A stretch of DNA of 6,898 bases from NCBI GenBank assembly GCA_025927795.1, contig JAICKT010000234.1, positions 1 through 6,898 of the forward strand, written 5' to 3'. Made by a program: the position numbers and the translations under genes. A model generated the notes under the pieces. It had not been told where the DNA came from. It was given only the letters and a program-made list of their open reading frames with translations, and ran no database searches. This document shows positions 1 to 5,004 of the stretch, one piece after another (within the stretch, counting starts at the first letter, position 1; every line of letters starts with the position of its first letter). Origin of the DNA: Parafilimonas sp. GTDB lineage: Bacteria; Bacteroidota; Bacteroidia; Chitinophagales; Chitinophagaceae.

Positions 1-2
1 GA

Positions 3-1205
3 AAAAGATTATACAATGCAGATAAAGAAAAATCTTTGATTTCGTGGGATTCGTTTGAATTTAATTACTGGACATTAACCAGAATAAGAACTGTAGATAA
101 GGAAACGGGGGAAGTGACTTATAAATTAAAAATTTCAGGCTGTCCTCCAAAAATTTATTATGGTGGTAACAATTTATCTAATATACCTCATGATGATTTC
201 TGTAAAATCTTAAAGGACTTTGAAAGCATGTTTTTAATACCATTAGATCAAATTAGAATAGCAGCCCCAACGGAAGTTTCAGGAACATTTTTCTTTGAAG
301 GTATGATTAAAGAAAGAGTAATATTATTTCAATTTAAAAGACCTTTTGAACCAACGTACAATTCAGATAATGAGCTTTTAGGTTATGAAGCAGAAAATGC
401 ACATGATGATGCTAAAATATATTTACCGAGTTTAAAATTCCGGCAAGAGCTAAACAAAATTAGAATTGAAAGGCGTTGGAAGAAAATACCAAATTTCAGG
501 CGTGATACCGGCATACTAACATGGGCTGATTTATTAGCTGAATCAGCTATGTACGAATGTTATAAAATGGTATTGGCTACATGGAAAGATGATACGATTG
601 TGTATGATCCAAAATTGAAAGCACATAGCAAATATCATCCCTTGATAAATGAAATAATCAAGCACGGGTACAAAGCAGATTATTGGACACATGAATTTCT
701 AAAAAAGGTATCAACTTATAAAGCCAAAAAATACATAGAAGAATATAACCGGCTTGCTGAAAAACGGGATGAAGGTGTTTATCACAAAGTATTACAAGCA
801 ATCTTAGAAGAAGGAAAAAAATTTCAATTTGTTTCCAGTTTGTTGAGTGGAAACAAATTAAAAAATAATAATAGTATAAGTATAAACATAGATAATAAAT
901 TAATTAATAAAGAAGAGGGTAAGGAGAATGAAAGTACAGAATACCGGAATTGTTTATCATGTAACCGGGATATAAGCAATCAAAGAAGCACAAGTAAATT
1001 CTGTAGTACAAAATATGTAGGTGAACAACAGGCAAAACAATGCCGTAATAAAGATTCTAATGCACGTAACAATAGCAAAAGAAAAAGGAAGAATGATGCT
1101 GTAATAATATCCGGTAACAGTACAGTAATACCAGCACCAGCACAAAAAAGTAAGCTGAAAGAGTTACTGGAAAAATTAAAGGTAAAATATGCAGCAGCAG
1201 GATAG
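3..1205 (+). CDS. Rolling-circle replication initiator, phage gene II/X-like, with C-terminal zinc finger (5' end outside window)
   Basis: Likely replication initiator that would nick the plus-strand origin of a circular ssDNA phage or plasmid. The frame is open to the left edge, so the gene probably starts upstream; a TTG at 36 is the only internal candidate nearby and is weak. Numbering residues from that TTG, I see a CPPKIYYGGNN segment (36-46), matching the 'P-x-K-x-x-Y-G-N-N' block of gene II/X proteins, and KIRIERRWKK (141-150), followed by a 'T-x-x-DLL ... Y ... W' stretch as in that family. A low-complexity Asn/Lys linker (about 278-301) leads to a zinc finger with Cys306, Cys309, Cys323 and Cys336, containing DISNQ and KFCS, then a basic tail rich in Arg, Lys and Asn. 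The nicking tyrosine cannot be assigned. It heads a + strand series of small genes. The family call is from remembered motifs, not a search. Confidence 0.72.
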   Translation, partial: KRLYNADKEKSLISWDSFEFNYWTLTRIRTVDKETGEVTYKLKISGCPPKIYYGGNNLSNIPHDDFCKILKDFESMFLIPLDQIRIAAPTEVSGTFFFEGMIKERVILFQFKRPFEPTYNSDNELLGYEAENAHDDAKIYLPSLKFRQELNKIRIERRWKKIPNFRRDTGILTWADLLAESAMYECYKMVLATWKDDTIVYDPKLKAHSKYHPLINEIIKHGYKADYWTHEFLKKVSTYKAKKYIEEYNRLAEKRDEGVYHKVLQAILEEGKKFQFVSSLLSGNKLKNNNSISINIDNKLINKEEGKENESTEYRNCLSCNRDISNQRSTSKFCSTKYVGEQQAKQCRNKDSNARNNSKRKRKNDAVIISGNSTVIPAPAQKSKLKELLEKLKVKYAAAG

Positions 1206-1218
1206 TATTAATTAATAA

Positions 1219-1240
1219 GATCGCATCATAAAACTATTAA
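1219..1240 (+). promoter_or_regulatory. Shared leader motif GATCGC, 22 nt before the start codon
   Basis: GATCGC starts exactly 22 bases before the ATG at 1241, followed by an A/T-rich stretch with no Shine-Dalgarno. The same ATCG at the same distance precedes the next two genes (1569 and 2001). It could be a translation or transcription signal common to the module; the role is inferred only from position. Confidence 0.35.
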
Positions 1241-1516
1241 ATGAAGAAGCGGGAACGAATAAAGTATGCAACAGGTAAGCGATGCAACATTTGCGACAAC
1301 GATCTTTCTTTACAACAACACAATAGCGTAATCTGTTCAGTAGAAATTTACGGAGAACATGCTAAGTCCTGCCGAAAGGCTTTAAATAAAATAAATAAAA
1401 GAATTAAGCAGGCGCGTATAAGAGAAGAGAAATATCAGTGTATGTATGATGAAGTAAAAAAACAAGTTGGTACAATAAACCCTGAAGCAGAACGAATTTT
1501 AAAAATGTTCAGATAG
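1241..1516 (+). CDS. Small stand-alone zinc-finger protein, paralogue of the Rep C-terminal domain
   Basis: A 91-residue basic protein whose N-terminal half repeats the zinc finger at the end of the upstream replication protein. Here the ligands are Cys15, Cys18, Cys32 and Cys44 (C-x2-C-x13-C-x11-C); Rep has C-x2-C-x13-C-x12-C. Shared positions include D-[IL]-S-x-Q, a CS pair at the third Cys, and G-E-x-(x)-A-K-x-C-R at the end. The rest is a Lys/Arg-rich helix, then a short amphipathic tail. It starts 35 bases after the Rep stop, so it is probably co-transcribed. A DNA-binding accessory or regulator of replication fits, for example by competing with Rep or binding the same site, but this is inferred from the shared domain only. 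The ATG is the first in frame and has the 22-nt leader motif. Confidence 0.75.
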   Translation: MKKRERIKYATGKRCNICDNDLSLQQHNSVICSVEIYGEHAKSCRKALNKINKRIKQARIREEKYQCMYDEVKKQVGTINPEAERILKMFR

Positions 1517-1546
1517 TAAGTAATTATATACAGATAGCCACCACCA

Positions 1547-1568
1547 AATCGCTTTAAAAATTAAATTA
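1547..1568 (+). promoter_or_regulatory. Shared leader motif AATCGC, 22 nt before the start codon
   Basis: Second copy of the leader motif. AATCGC begins 22 bases before the ATG at 1569 and is followed by an A/T-only stretch, as at 1219 and 1979. Confidence 0.35.
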
Positions 1569-1949
1569 ATGCAAAAGAACAATTTGTATGATGCATTACC
1601 TGCTACCATAAACAGATTAAAAGTAGTAATGCAACTAAAGAATAATGAATTAAAAAAATCCCTTGAAGAGTTTAAAACTGAATGGGAAAATGACAGCTTT
1701 GAAAAAGCAGAAACAGAAAGTATATTCAAAGGTTTTAATAATGTTGTTGATGCTGAAATTGAATTGTGCAAGTCTCTACACACTCAAATTGATGTGTTAC
1801 AACAAGATTATGTTGCCGGGCGAATCAACCACATTCGCTTCATTGATAATCTACGTCCTCTAAAAAATTTTTTGAATGAGAAAATGGAATATTGTCCGAC
1901 CCATTTGAAACAAGATAAAATGCAGGCAATAGTAAATCAATACCTGTAA
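1569..1949 (+). CDS. Hypothetical helical protein, 126 aa
   Basis: No family recognised. The protein is soluble, rich in Glu, Lys, Asn and Leu, and probably almost all alpha-helical. Residues about 15-50 (LKVVMQLKNNELKKSLEEF...) look like a short coiled coil or long amphipathic helix, and a second helical stretch with charged residues covers about 60-105. There is no signal peptide, membrane segment or Cys cluster. It begins 52 bases after the zinc-finger gene and shares the leader motif, so it likely belongs to the same transcription unit. A structural or adaptor role in a phage or plasmid module is possible, but nothing in the sequence assigns one. A reverse-strand frame over 1499-1783 and a + frame at 1663-1863 are shadows. 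Confidence 0.65.
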   Translation: MQKNNLYDALPATINRLKVVMQLKNNELKKSLEEFKTEWENDSFEKAETESIFKGFNNVVDAEIELCKSLHTQIDVLQQDYVAGRINHIRFIDNLRPLKNFLNEKMEYCPTHLKQDKMQAIVNQYL

Positions 1950-1978
1950 CATTTTTAAATTATTCAATCGCTCATTAG

Positions 1979-2000
1979 GATCGTTCAAAAAAAATAAATA
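1979..2000 (+). promoter_or_regulatory. Shared leader motif GATCGT, 22 nt before the start codon
   Basis: Third copy of the leader motif. GATCGT starts 22 bases before the ATG at 2001, followed by a run of eight A. Just upstream, 1967-1977 holds ATCGCTCATTA, a further ATCGC next to the CTCATTA element that also precedes the genes at 2567 and 3144. Confidence 0.35.
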
Positions 2001-2357
2001 ATGACTAATTCTTTGTATAATGATTTTTTTTCAGTGTTTGGTGAATGTTTACACTTTGATCTTCACTACAATAGTTACACGAAAAATGAAACGATAAACA
2101 CATCTGGTGAGATAGCGCAGTTGCTTTTTATGAAATTAGTTAAGGCTACTGAGACAATTGTTGGACTGTTCCGGTATGTATCCGAAGATTTTAAAAATGA
2201 AAAATTATCGAAAGAAGATTTCGGGAAATACATGCGATATTATAACCTGTTGTTGTGTGATACTATAACGGTCAAACAACTTCTAACAAAAAATAGTGAA
2301 TTAATTAATGCTATAAAATCTTATGCCAGTAAGTATTCTAAATTCAAAGATTTATAG
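2001..2357 (+). CDS. Hypothetical helical protein, 118 aa
   Basis: No family recognised. The protein has Tyr- and Phe-rich stretches at the N-terminus (about residues 4-27) followed by predicted helices (about 35-65 and 72-110). It has no signal peptide, no clear membrane segment, and only two Cys (about positions 16 and 90), so no metal site is evident. The ATG at 2001 has the common 22-nt leader. It lies 51 bases after the preceding stop and is the last gene before a structured, gene-free stretch (2358-2566), so it probably ends the first transcription unit downstream of the replication protein. Function unknown; a small phage or satellite protein is the best guess from context alone. Confidence 0.65.
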   Translation: MTNSLYNDFFSVFGECLHFDLHYNSYTKNETINTSGEIAQLLFMKLVKATETIVGLFRYVSEDFKNEKLSKEDFGKYMRYYNLLLCDTITVKQLLTKNSELINAIKSYASKYSKFKDL

Positions 2358-2377
2358 CTAAAAATTCATGATTGATT

Positions 2378-2420
2378 ATTTTATTAATAAAATCTTCAGC
2401 AGTTAGTAATTTCTTACTAA
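2378..2420. repeat. Pair of adjacent inverted repeats
   Basis: 2378-2393 is a perfect 16-base palindrome, ATTTTATTAATAAAAT. Ten bases later, TTAGTAA (2403-2409) and TTACTAA (2414-2420) form a perfect 7-bp stem with a four-base TTTC loop. TTACTAA recurs directly at 2440-2446. There is no T-tract suited to a terminator. Operator, recombination or single-strand origin sites are possible; the function is not determined. Confidence 0.5.
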
Positions 2421-2435
2421 TAAATTATTAATCAA

Positions 2436-2468
2436 TTTGTTACTAAAAAATATTTCATGACTAATTTG
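2436..2468 (+). promoter_or_regulatory. Candidate Bacteroidota-type promoter for the 61-aa gene
   Basis: TTTG at 2436-2439 and TAATTTG at 2462-2468 are separated by 22 bases. This is close to the Bacteroidota housekeeping pattern TTTG-N19-21-TAnnTTTG, but the downstream box is one base short and the spacing slightly long. Transcription would start near 2475 and give a leader of about 90 bases containing the hairpin at 2511-2536. Confidence 0.3.
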
Positions 2469-2510
2469 ATGTTTTTTCCGAGAAAACACTTCATGTTTGT
2501 GTAAACAAAA

Positions 2511-2536
2511 AGGGTTACAGATGATCCTGCAACCCT
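2511..2536. promoter_or_regulatory. Leader hairpin AGGGTT...AACCCT
   Basis: AGGGTT (2511-2516) pairs with AACCCT (2531-2536). An inner CAG/CTG pair (2518-2520 with 2527-2529) and one A-C mismatch complete a stem around a six-base loop. On the + strand it lacks a following T-tract. On the - strand it is followed by TTTTTGTTT, so it could terminate leftward transcripts. It lies 30 bases before the ATG at 2567 and may instead be a leader structure. Confidence 0.5.
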
Positions 2537-2566
2537 CATTAACTAACAAATTTAAAATGTAAAATT

Positions 2567-2752
2567 ATGAAATCATTCTTTATTCAAATCATGTGTTGGG
2601 TAGCACCAAACAATCTGTTACTAAGATTCGTAAATCACCCAAATTTTACTGATGAACAAATCGGAATTATTGGTTCAGCATTATTGAAAAGGTTTAAAAC
2701 GCAGGAAGAACTGGAACAAAGATGTGAAAGATTATTCGGGGAAACTGTTTGA
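2567..2752 (+). CDS. Hypothetical small protein, 61 aa, in its own transcription unit
   Basis: No family recognised. The N-terminal third is hydrophobic (FFIQIMCWVAP, then NNLLLRF), and the C-terminal half is a charged amphipathic helix (EELEQRCERLF). The hydrophobic stretch is short and interrupted by Pro-Asn-Asn, so it is neither a convincing signal peptide nor a clear membrane span. The gene has its own frame of signals: a candidate promoter near 2436-2468, a leader hairpin, and a strong terminator that starts 23 bases after the stop. CTCATTA lies 32 bases before the ATG, as before two other genes here. That isolation and the intact frame favour a real gene despite its size. A small regulator or toxin-like peptide is conceivable, but there is no direct evidence. 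Confidence 0.55.
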   Translation: MKSFFIQIMCWVAPNNLLLRFVNHPNFTDEQIGIIGSALLKRFKTQEELEQRCERLFGETV

Positions 2753-2774
2753 TGTGGTGTATTGCTTCAATAAA

Positions 2775-2808
2775 GGGCAGGGTTTGCTTCACCCTGTTCC
2801 TTTTTTTT
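2775..2808 (+). terminator. Rho-independent terminator after the 61-aa gene
   Basis: CAGGGT (2778-2783) pairs with ACCCTG (2791-2796) around a seven-base loop. The stem is extended by two G-U pairs and one G-C pair down to G2775-C2799, and followed by T8 at 2801-2808. This is the strongest terminator in the left half and separates the 61-aa gene from the three-gene run at 2840. Confidence 0.85.
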
Positions 2809-2839
2809 AAAACAAATTAATTAATTCAAAAAAAATTGT

Positions 2840-3112
2840 ATGAAAAAAATTATCGTAACAAAAAATAAAACGAATAACACCCCGGAGATTGTTGAAGGAA
2901 TGATAATACCATTAGGTTGTACAACTGAAGAAAAAATAAACACGCTTCAAAGCATCAAAGATTCGATGGCAAATTGTATGATGGCAAACATGAATGATGA
3001 CCTTACATTTGATAGTCAAACAACAAATAATTTACAACTGTTCTACATGCAAGCTGATGCACAAATAAAAAAATTGCAACAGCAAAATTATAACCGGGTA
3101 GCAATTGCATAA
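2840..3112 (+). CDS. Hypothetical protein, 90 aa
   Basis: No family recognised. A basic N-terminus (MKKIIVTKNKTNN) is followed by a short hydrophobic segment (about residues 17-27, VEGMIIPLGCT), then a Met/Asn-rich helix (about 35-55) and a Gln-rich C-terminal helix (IKKLQQQNYN). It lacks a signal peptide and membrane spans. The ATG is the first in frame, 31 bases after the T-tract of the preceding terminator, in an A/T-only leader, so a promoter must lie in or across the terminator region; none is clear. It is the first of three tiny genes packed with little spacing, which suggests they work together. Function unknown. Confidence 0.6.
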   Translation: MKKIIVTKNKTNNTPEIVEGMIIPLGCTTEEKINTLQSIKDSMANCMMANMNDDLTFDSQTTNNLQLFYMQADAQIKKLQQQNYNRVAIA

Positions 3113-3143
3113 CTCATTAATAAAACAATTAAAAAAAGTAACA

Positions 3144-3356
3144 ATGGGAAACCCATATATCGAAGATTACAATAAACAGTTTAGCCATGATCCGGCTACT
3201 AATGAACAAAATAACTCAAATGAATCAACAGGAATTTCAAATGAGTTACAAGCGATAATTAAAATAGATATGCAGTCAATGCTTATGAAGTATCATAACG
3301 TTGAATCACTATCTACTATTATCAACGAGATAAAGAAATATCTAAACATAGTTTGA
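3144..3356 (+). CDS. Hypothetical protein, 70 aa
   Basis: No family recognised. I use the ATG at 3144 rather than the TTG at 3105: the TTG would overlap the previous gene by eight bases and add a basic segment, whereas the ATG sits behind an A/T-rich leader with CTCATTA 31 bases upstream, as before the genes at 2001 and 2567. The first third is polar and Asn-rich (probably disordered), then a helical region (SNELQAIIKIDMQSMLMKYH) and a final amphipathic helix. There are no Cys and no membrane segment. Its TGA stop overlaps the TTG of the next frame. A structural or adaptor role is only a guess. Confidence 0.55.
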   Translation: MGNPYIEDYNKQFSHDPATNEQNNSNESTGISNELQAIIKIDMQSMLMKYHNVESLSTIINEIKKYLNIV

Positions 3357-3559
3357 AAAAAGATTTTAAAAATATTGCGATTTTAAAACAATACAACAAT
3401 CAGGATAATGGTAAGACAAATGCTACTAATAATGTAAGTATTGAAGATGTTATTAAAACAGAAACTGTTGAAGTATTGGATTTAGAGAATAAGAAACAGG
3501 AACAAGCAGCAGATATAAATCAGTTGTCGGTAGCACTGAAAAATGCCCGGTTGCTATAA
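3353..3559 (+). CDS. Hypothetical protein, 68 aa, TTG start overlapping previous stop
   Basis: No family recognised. The frame contains no ATG; the only usable start is the TTG at 3353, which overlaps the previous TGA as TTGA, an arrangement typical of translational coupling. The product begins basic (MKKDFKN), then Asn-rich, then has a Glu/Gln-rich amphipathic helix (VEVLDLENKKQEQAADINQL). The frame is also open upstream back to 3305, so a programmed or sequencing frameshift joining it to the preceding 70-aa protein cannot be excluded. Short length and unusual start keep confidence moderate. Confidence 0.45.
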   Translation: MKKDFKNIAILKQYNNQDNGKTNATNNVSIEDVIKTETVEVLDLENKKQEQAADINQLSVALKNARLL

Positions 3560-3746
3560 GCAAGATAACAGCATTTATAAAAATTAATTAATTGCAATTC
3601 TTTCATGCTACAAGCAAGGAAAAGCCAATGGCAATGTTATGAAGTATAAATGAGGGTGGTTTGTGAGGTGTAACAGTCAGCATAATAAAAAAGTAGGTGA
3701 TGTATATGCGCGATAATAATTTAAATTAGCTGATAAAATTAATTAC
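3560..3746. other. Gene-free stretch with a G-rich island
   Basis: No convincing ORF on either strand; the longest are 14 codons on + (ATG at 3605) and a 26-residue reverse frame. 3590-3599 is a perfect palindrome (AATTGCAATT). About 3640-3700 is clearly more G-rich on the + strand than its surroundings and contains stops in all frames. No terminator follows the gene ending at 3559. Confidence 0.5.
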
Positions 3747-4178
3747 TTGGATAACTCCAAATTATTGAATAATACCAAAGCTGGTTCTTTATTTTTATTG
3801 GGATTAGCGATCATAACATCTTCAAAACTTAAATGGTATCATACATCATCATTAGGTAATATTATAGGTATTAAAACAGTATGGGGAATCGCTATAACAA
3901 TAATTTTATCAATTTCATTTTTAATTGTTCTTACTGCTAAAACATTGAATACTATAAAATGGGGAACTGCTTTACCTGCACTTTGTTCATTTATAATTGC
4001 TGGATTATATATTCTAAACGTATTAGTGTTCACAAAAAACTTACAAAGCTACATTGCAGACTATTACGATGAATATGTTCACCTTATGTACGGTGTTTAT
4101 GTTTGTTTTGTTATAACGTTTATTACTTTTTTATCTGGAATTTCAATATCACAAAAAGACTTCTTGCCGGAAAACTAA
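3747..4178 (+). CDS. Four-helix integral membrane protein, no ATG start
   Basis: No family recognised. Four hydrophobic segments are clear: about residues 13-26, 43-64, 73-95 and 112-134. Short basic or polar loops separate them, and an acidic, Tyr-rich stretch (SYIADYYDEYVH, about 100-111) precedes the last helix. There is no catalytic or binding motif. The frame has no ATG; the TTG at 3747 is the only plausible start, although the frame is open from 3720. An ATG at 3706 in another frame runs seven codons (MRDNNLN) before stopping, so the original 5' end may have been lost through a small frameshift or deletion. It stands alone between two gene-poor stretches. Small accessory membrane proteins of this type occur near phage-defence and integration sites, but no role can be assigned. 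Confidence 0.5.
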   Translation: MDNSKLLNNTKAGSLFLLGLAIITSSKLKWYHTSSLGNIIGIKTVWGIAITIILSISFLIVLTAKTLNTIKWGTALPALCSFIIAGLYILNVLVFTKNLQSYIADYYDEYVHLMYGVYVCFVITFITFLSGISISQKDFLPEN

Positions 4179-4184
4179 TTATAG

Positions 4185-4217
4185 TTTACAGATGCAGTTC
4201 TTTGGCTGTAAATTTCT
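4185..4217 (+). terminator. Weak possible terminator hairpin
   Basis: TTTACAG (4185-4191) and CTGTAAA (4206-4212) form a perfect 7-bp stem around a 14-base loop. It lies seven bases after the stop of the membrane gene and is followed only by TTTCTTATT. The loop is large and the tail poor, so termination would be inefficient. Confidence 0.3.
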
Positions 4218-4265
4218 TATTGCTCCGCATTTTGATAACGAAGTATTCTTAGCAAAAGAATCAGT

Positions 4266-4285
4266 TTAAATCAGCTTAAAATAGC
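4266..4285 (+). repeat. 20-base imperfect direct repeat, copy 1
   Basis: TTAAATCAGCTTAAAATAGC. It matches 5574-5593 at 17 of 20 positions in the same orientation. The two copies bracket the genes at 4538 and 5082. Confidence 0.4.
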
Positions 4286-4287
4286 AT

Positions 4288-4416
4288 TTAGAATGCTGGA
4301 TCACGATTTAACTCAGATGTTGCATTAATAGTAAGTCTACCAATATAACTGGAATCTGTATTGCAGGCGGTGGTGCGCATTCTGTTGTCATATTTTTCTT
4401 CTATAAACGACCAAAA
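4288..4416 (-). pseudogene. Apparent 3' remnant of a reverse-strand gene
   Basis: Read on the - strand from 4416 to the TAA at 4290-4288, the frame gives 42 residues ending in GRLTINATSELNRDPAF, preceded by FIEEKYDNRMRTTAC. The mix of charged, polar and hydrophobic residues is protein-like, unlike the Cys- and Gly-rich reading of the opposite strand. An in-frame TGA (4419-4417) ends the frame upstream, and no suitable start is present, so this would be the C-terminal end of a truncated gene. I do not recognise the family. The inverted repeat AGCATT/AATGCT (4283-4297) straddles the stop. The reverse-strand gene is an inference from composition only. Confidence 0.35.
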
Positions 4417-4493
4417 TCAGAAAACAGTTTCCAATCTGTAAATCATGCAAACTCTATAAAGAATTGTGTAAGAAATGTTGAGGTGGTCAATAA

Positions 4494-4501
4494 TACTTTT
4501 G
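4494..4501 (+). promoter_or_regulatory. Candidate -7 box TACTTTTG
   Basis: Exact match to the Bacteroidota -7 pattern TAnnTTTG, placed 36 bases before the ATG at 4538. No TTTG lies at the usual spacing upstream; TTG at 4464-4466 is a little too far and TTG at 4478-4480 too close. Confidence 0.35.
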
Positions 4502-4537
4502 GTTTTTGTAACCCGTTAATACTTTTTTATTAGTGTG

Positions 4538-4861
4538 ATGATTAAATCTCAAAATACAGATGTATTGGATAATGTGATTATATTTTATGACTTTAAGCAA
4601 GTTAATGATGTACTAATGATTGTAACATTTGATGAGAAAACAAAAAGTTGGGAAAAGGTCTTTGTTTATAATTCTGCCAACGGTTGGGAAACTAACAGTC
4701 TTAAACAGTATGTTAACAATAAAAAGTTTGAATGGATTTCTAAAAAGTTGAATTTAATTTTTCAGCAAAGTGAAATTGATGTTCACTTTGATAATATTAA
4801 TCTTGATGAGGTAATGAAAAACGAATCAAAGTTTGTGCTCGCACTCAATCAGACTGAATAA
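4538..4861 (+). CDS. Hypothetical soluble protein, 107 aa
   Basis: No family recognised. A GTG lies immediately before the ATG at 4538; I chose the ATG. The N-terminal half looks beta-rich, with alternating hydrophobic residues (NVIIFYDF, VLMIVTFD, EKVFVYN), followed by helices (LKQYVNNKKFEWISKKLNLIF) and an acidic tail. There is no signal peptide, membrane segment or Cys. An alpha/beta fold of about 100 residues fits a small immunity, antitoxin or inhibitor type of protein, but this is shape only, not evidence of function. It has a candidate promoter upstream and a strong terminator 44 bases after the stop, so it forms a monocistronic unit. Confidence 0.6.
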   Translation: MIKSQNTDVLDNVIIFYDFKQVNDVLMIVTFDEKTKSWEKVFVYNSANGWETNSLKQYVNNKKFEWISKKLNLIFQQSEIDVHFDNINLDEVMKNESKFVLALNQTE

Positions 4862-4904
4862 ACCGTTGCTATCCTATGATTGAAACACTTTGAAAAATAC
4901 CGCG

Positions 4905-4929
4905 ACCGACTTATGTAGTCGGTTTTTTT
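4905..4929 (+). terminator. Strong rho-independent terminator
   Basis: ACCGAC (4905-4910) pairs perfectly with GTCGGT (4918-4923), with one more T-A pair inside and a five-base loop, then T7 at 4923-4929. It ends the 107-aa gene. Confidence 0.88.
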
Positions 4930-5004
4930 ATTGTTATTAAAACTTATTGTACTTGCATGCTAATTGCATAGTAATATGCGGTTGTTATAAAATAAAACCT
5001 ATCC

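Larger units (their letters stand above)
4179..4537. other. 359-base stretch without an intact gene
   Basis: The only + strand ATG frame of note is 4192-4269 (25 codons, begins MQFFGCKFL), too short to trust. A reverse-strand frame at 4288-4416 reads like the 3' end of a decayed gene and is listed separately. A hairpin (4185-4212), a perfect 6-bp inverted repeat (4283-4297), one copy of the 20-base direct repeat (4266-4285) and a candidate promoter (4494-4501) complete the contents. Confidence 0.5.

Noticed and set aside
928..975. AAGGAG followed by ATG at 928, looking like a Shine-Dalgarno and internal start
   Set aside because: The frame stops after 15 codons and lies out of frame within Rep; Bacteroidota rarely use this signal.
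957..1145. Reverse-strand frame of 62 codons inside the Rep gene
   Set aside because: It lies opposite the zinc-finger coding region, is extremely rich in Cys, Ile and Thr, and has no leader; it is a shadow of Rep.
1499..1863. Reverse frame 1499-1783 and + frame 1663-1863
   Set aside because: Both overlap the 126-aa gene fully or largely, have biased Leu/Ser or Leu/Met composition and no leader; the 1569-1949 frame is better by length, start and shared motif.
3004..3011. TACATTTG resembling a Bacteroidota -7 box (also TATGTTTG in the membrane gene near 4098 and TAAATTTG near 5128)
   Set aside because: All lie inside coding regions and lack an upstream TTTG at proper spacing or a gene at a suitable distance.
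3105..3143. TTG at 3105 as start of the 70-aa gene
   Set aside because: It overlaps the previous gene, whereas ATG 3144 has a normal A/T-rich leader and the CTCATTA element at the common distance.
3839..4033. Reverse-strand frame of 64 codons
   Set aside because: It is the antisense of the four-helix membrane protein, and its composition follows from that.
4192..4269. 25-codon frame starting MQFFGCKFL
   Set aside because: Too short, no leader or partner, and it lies in the decayed gap; the reverse strand is also open here, so the reading is not decisive.
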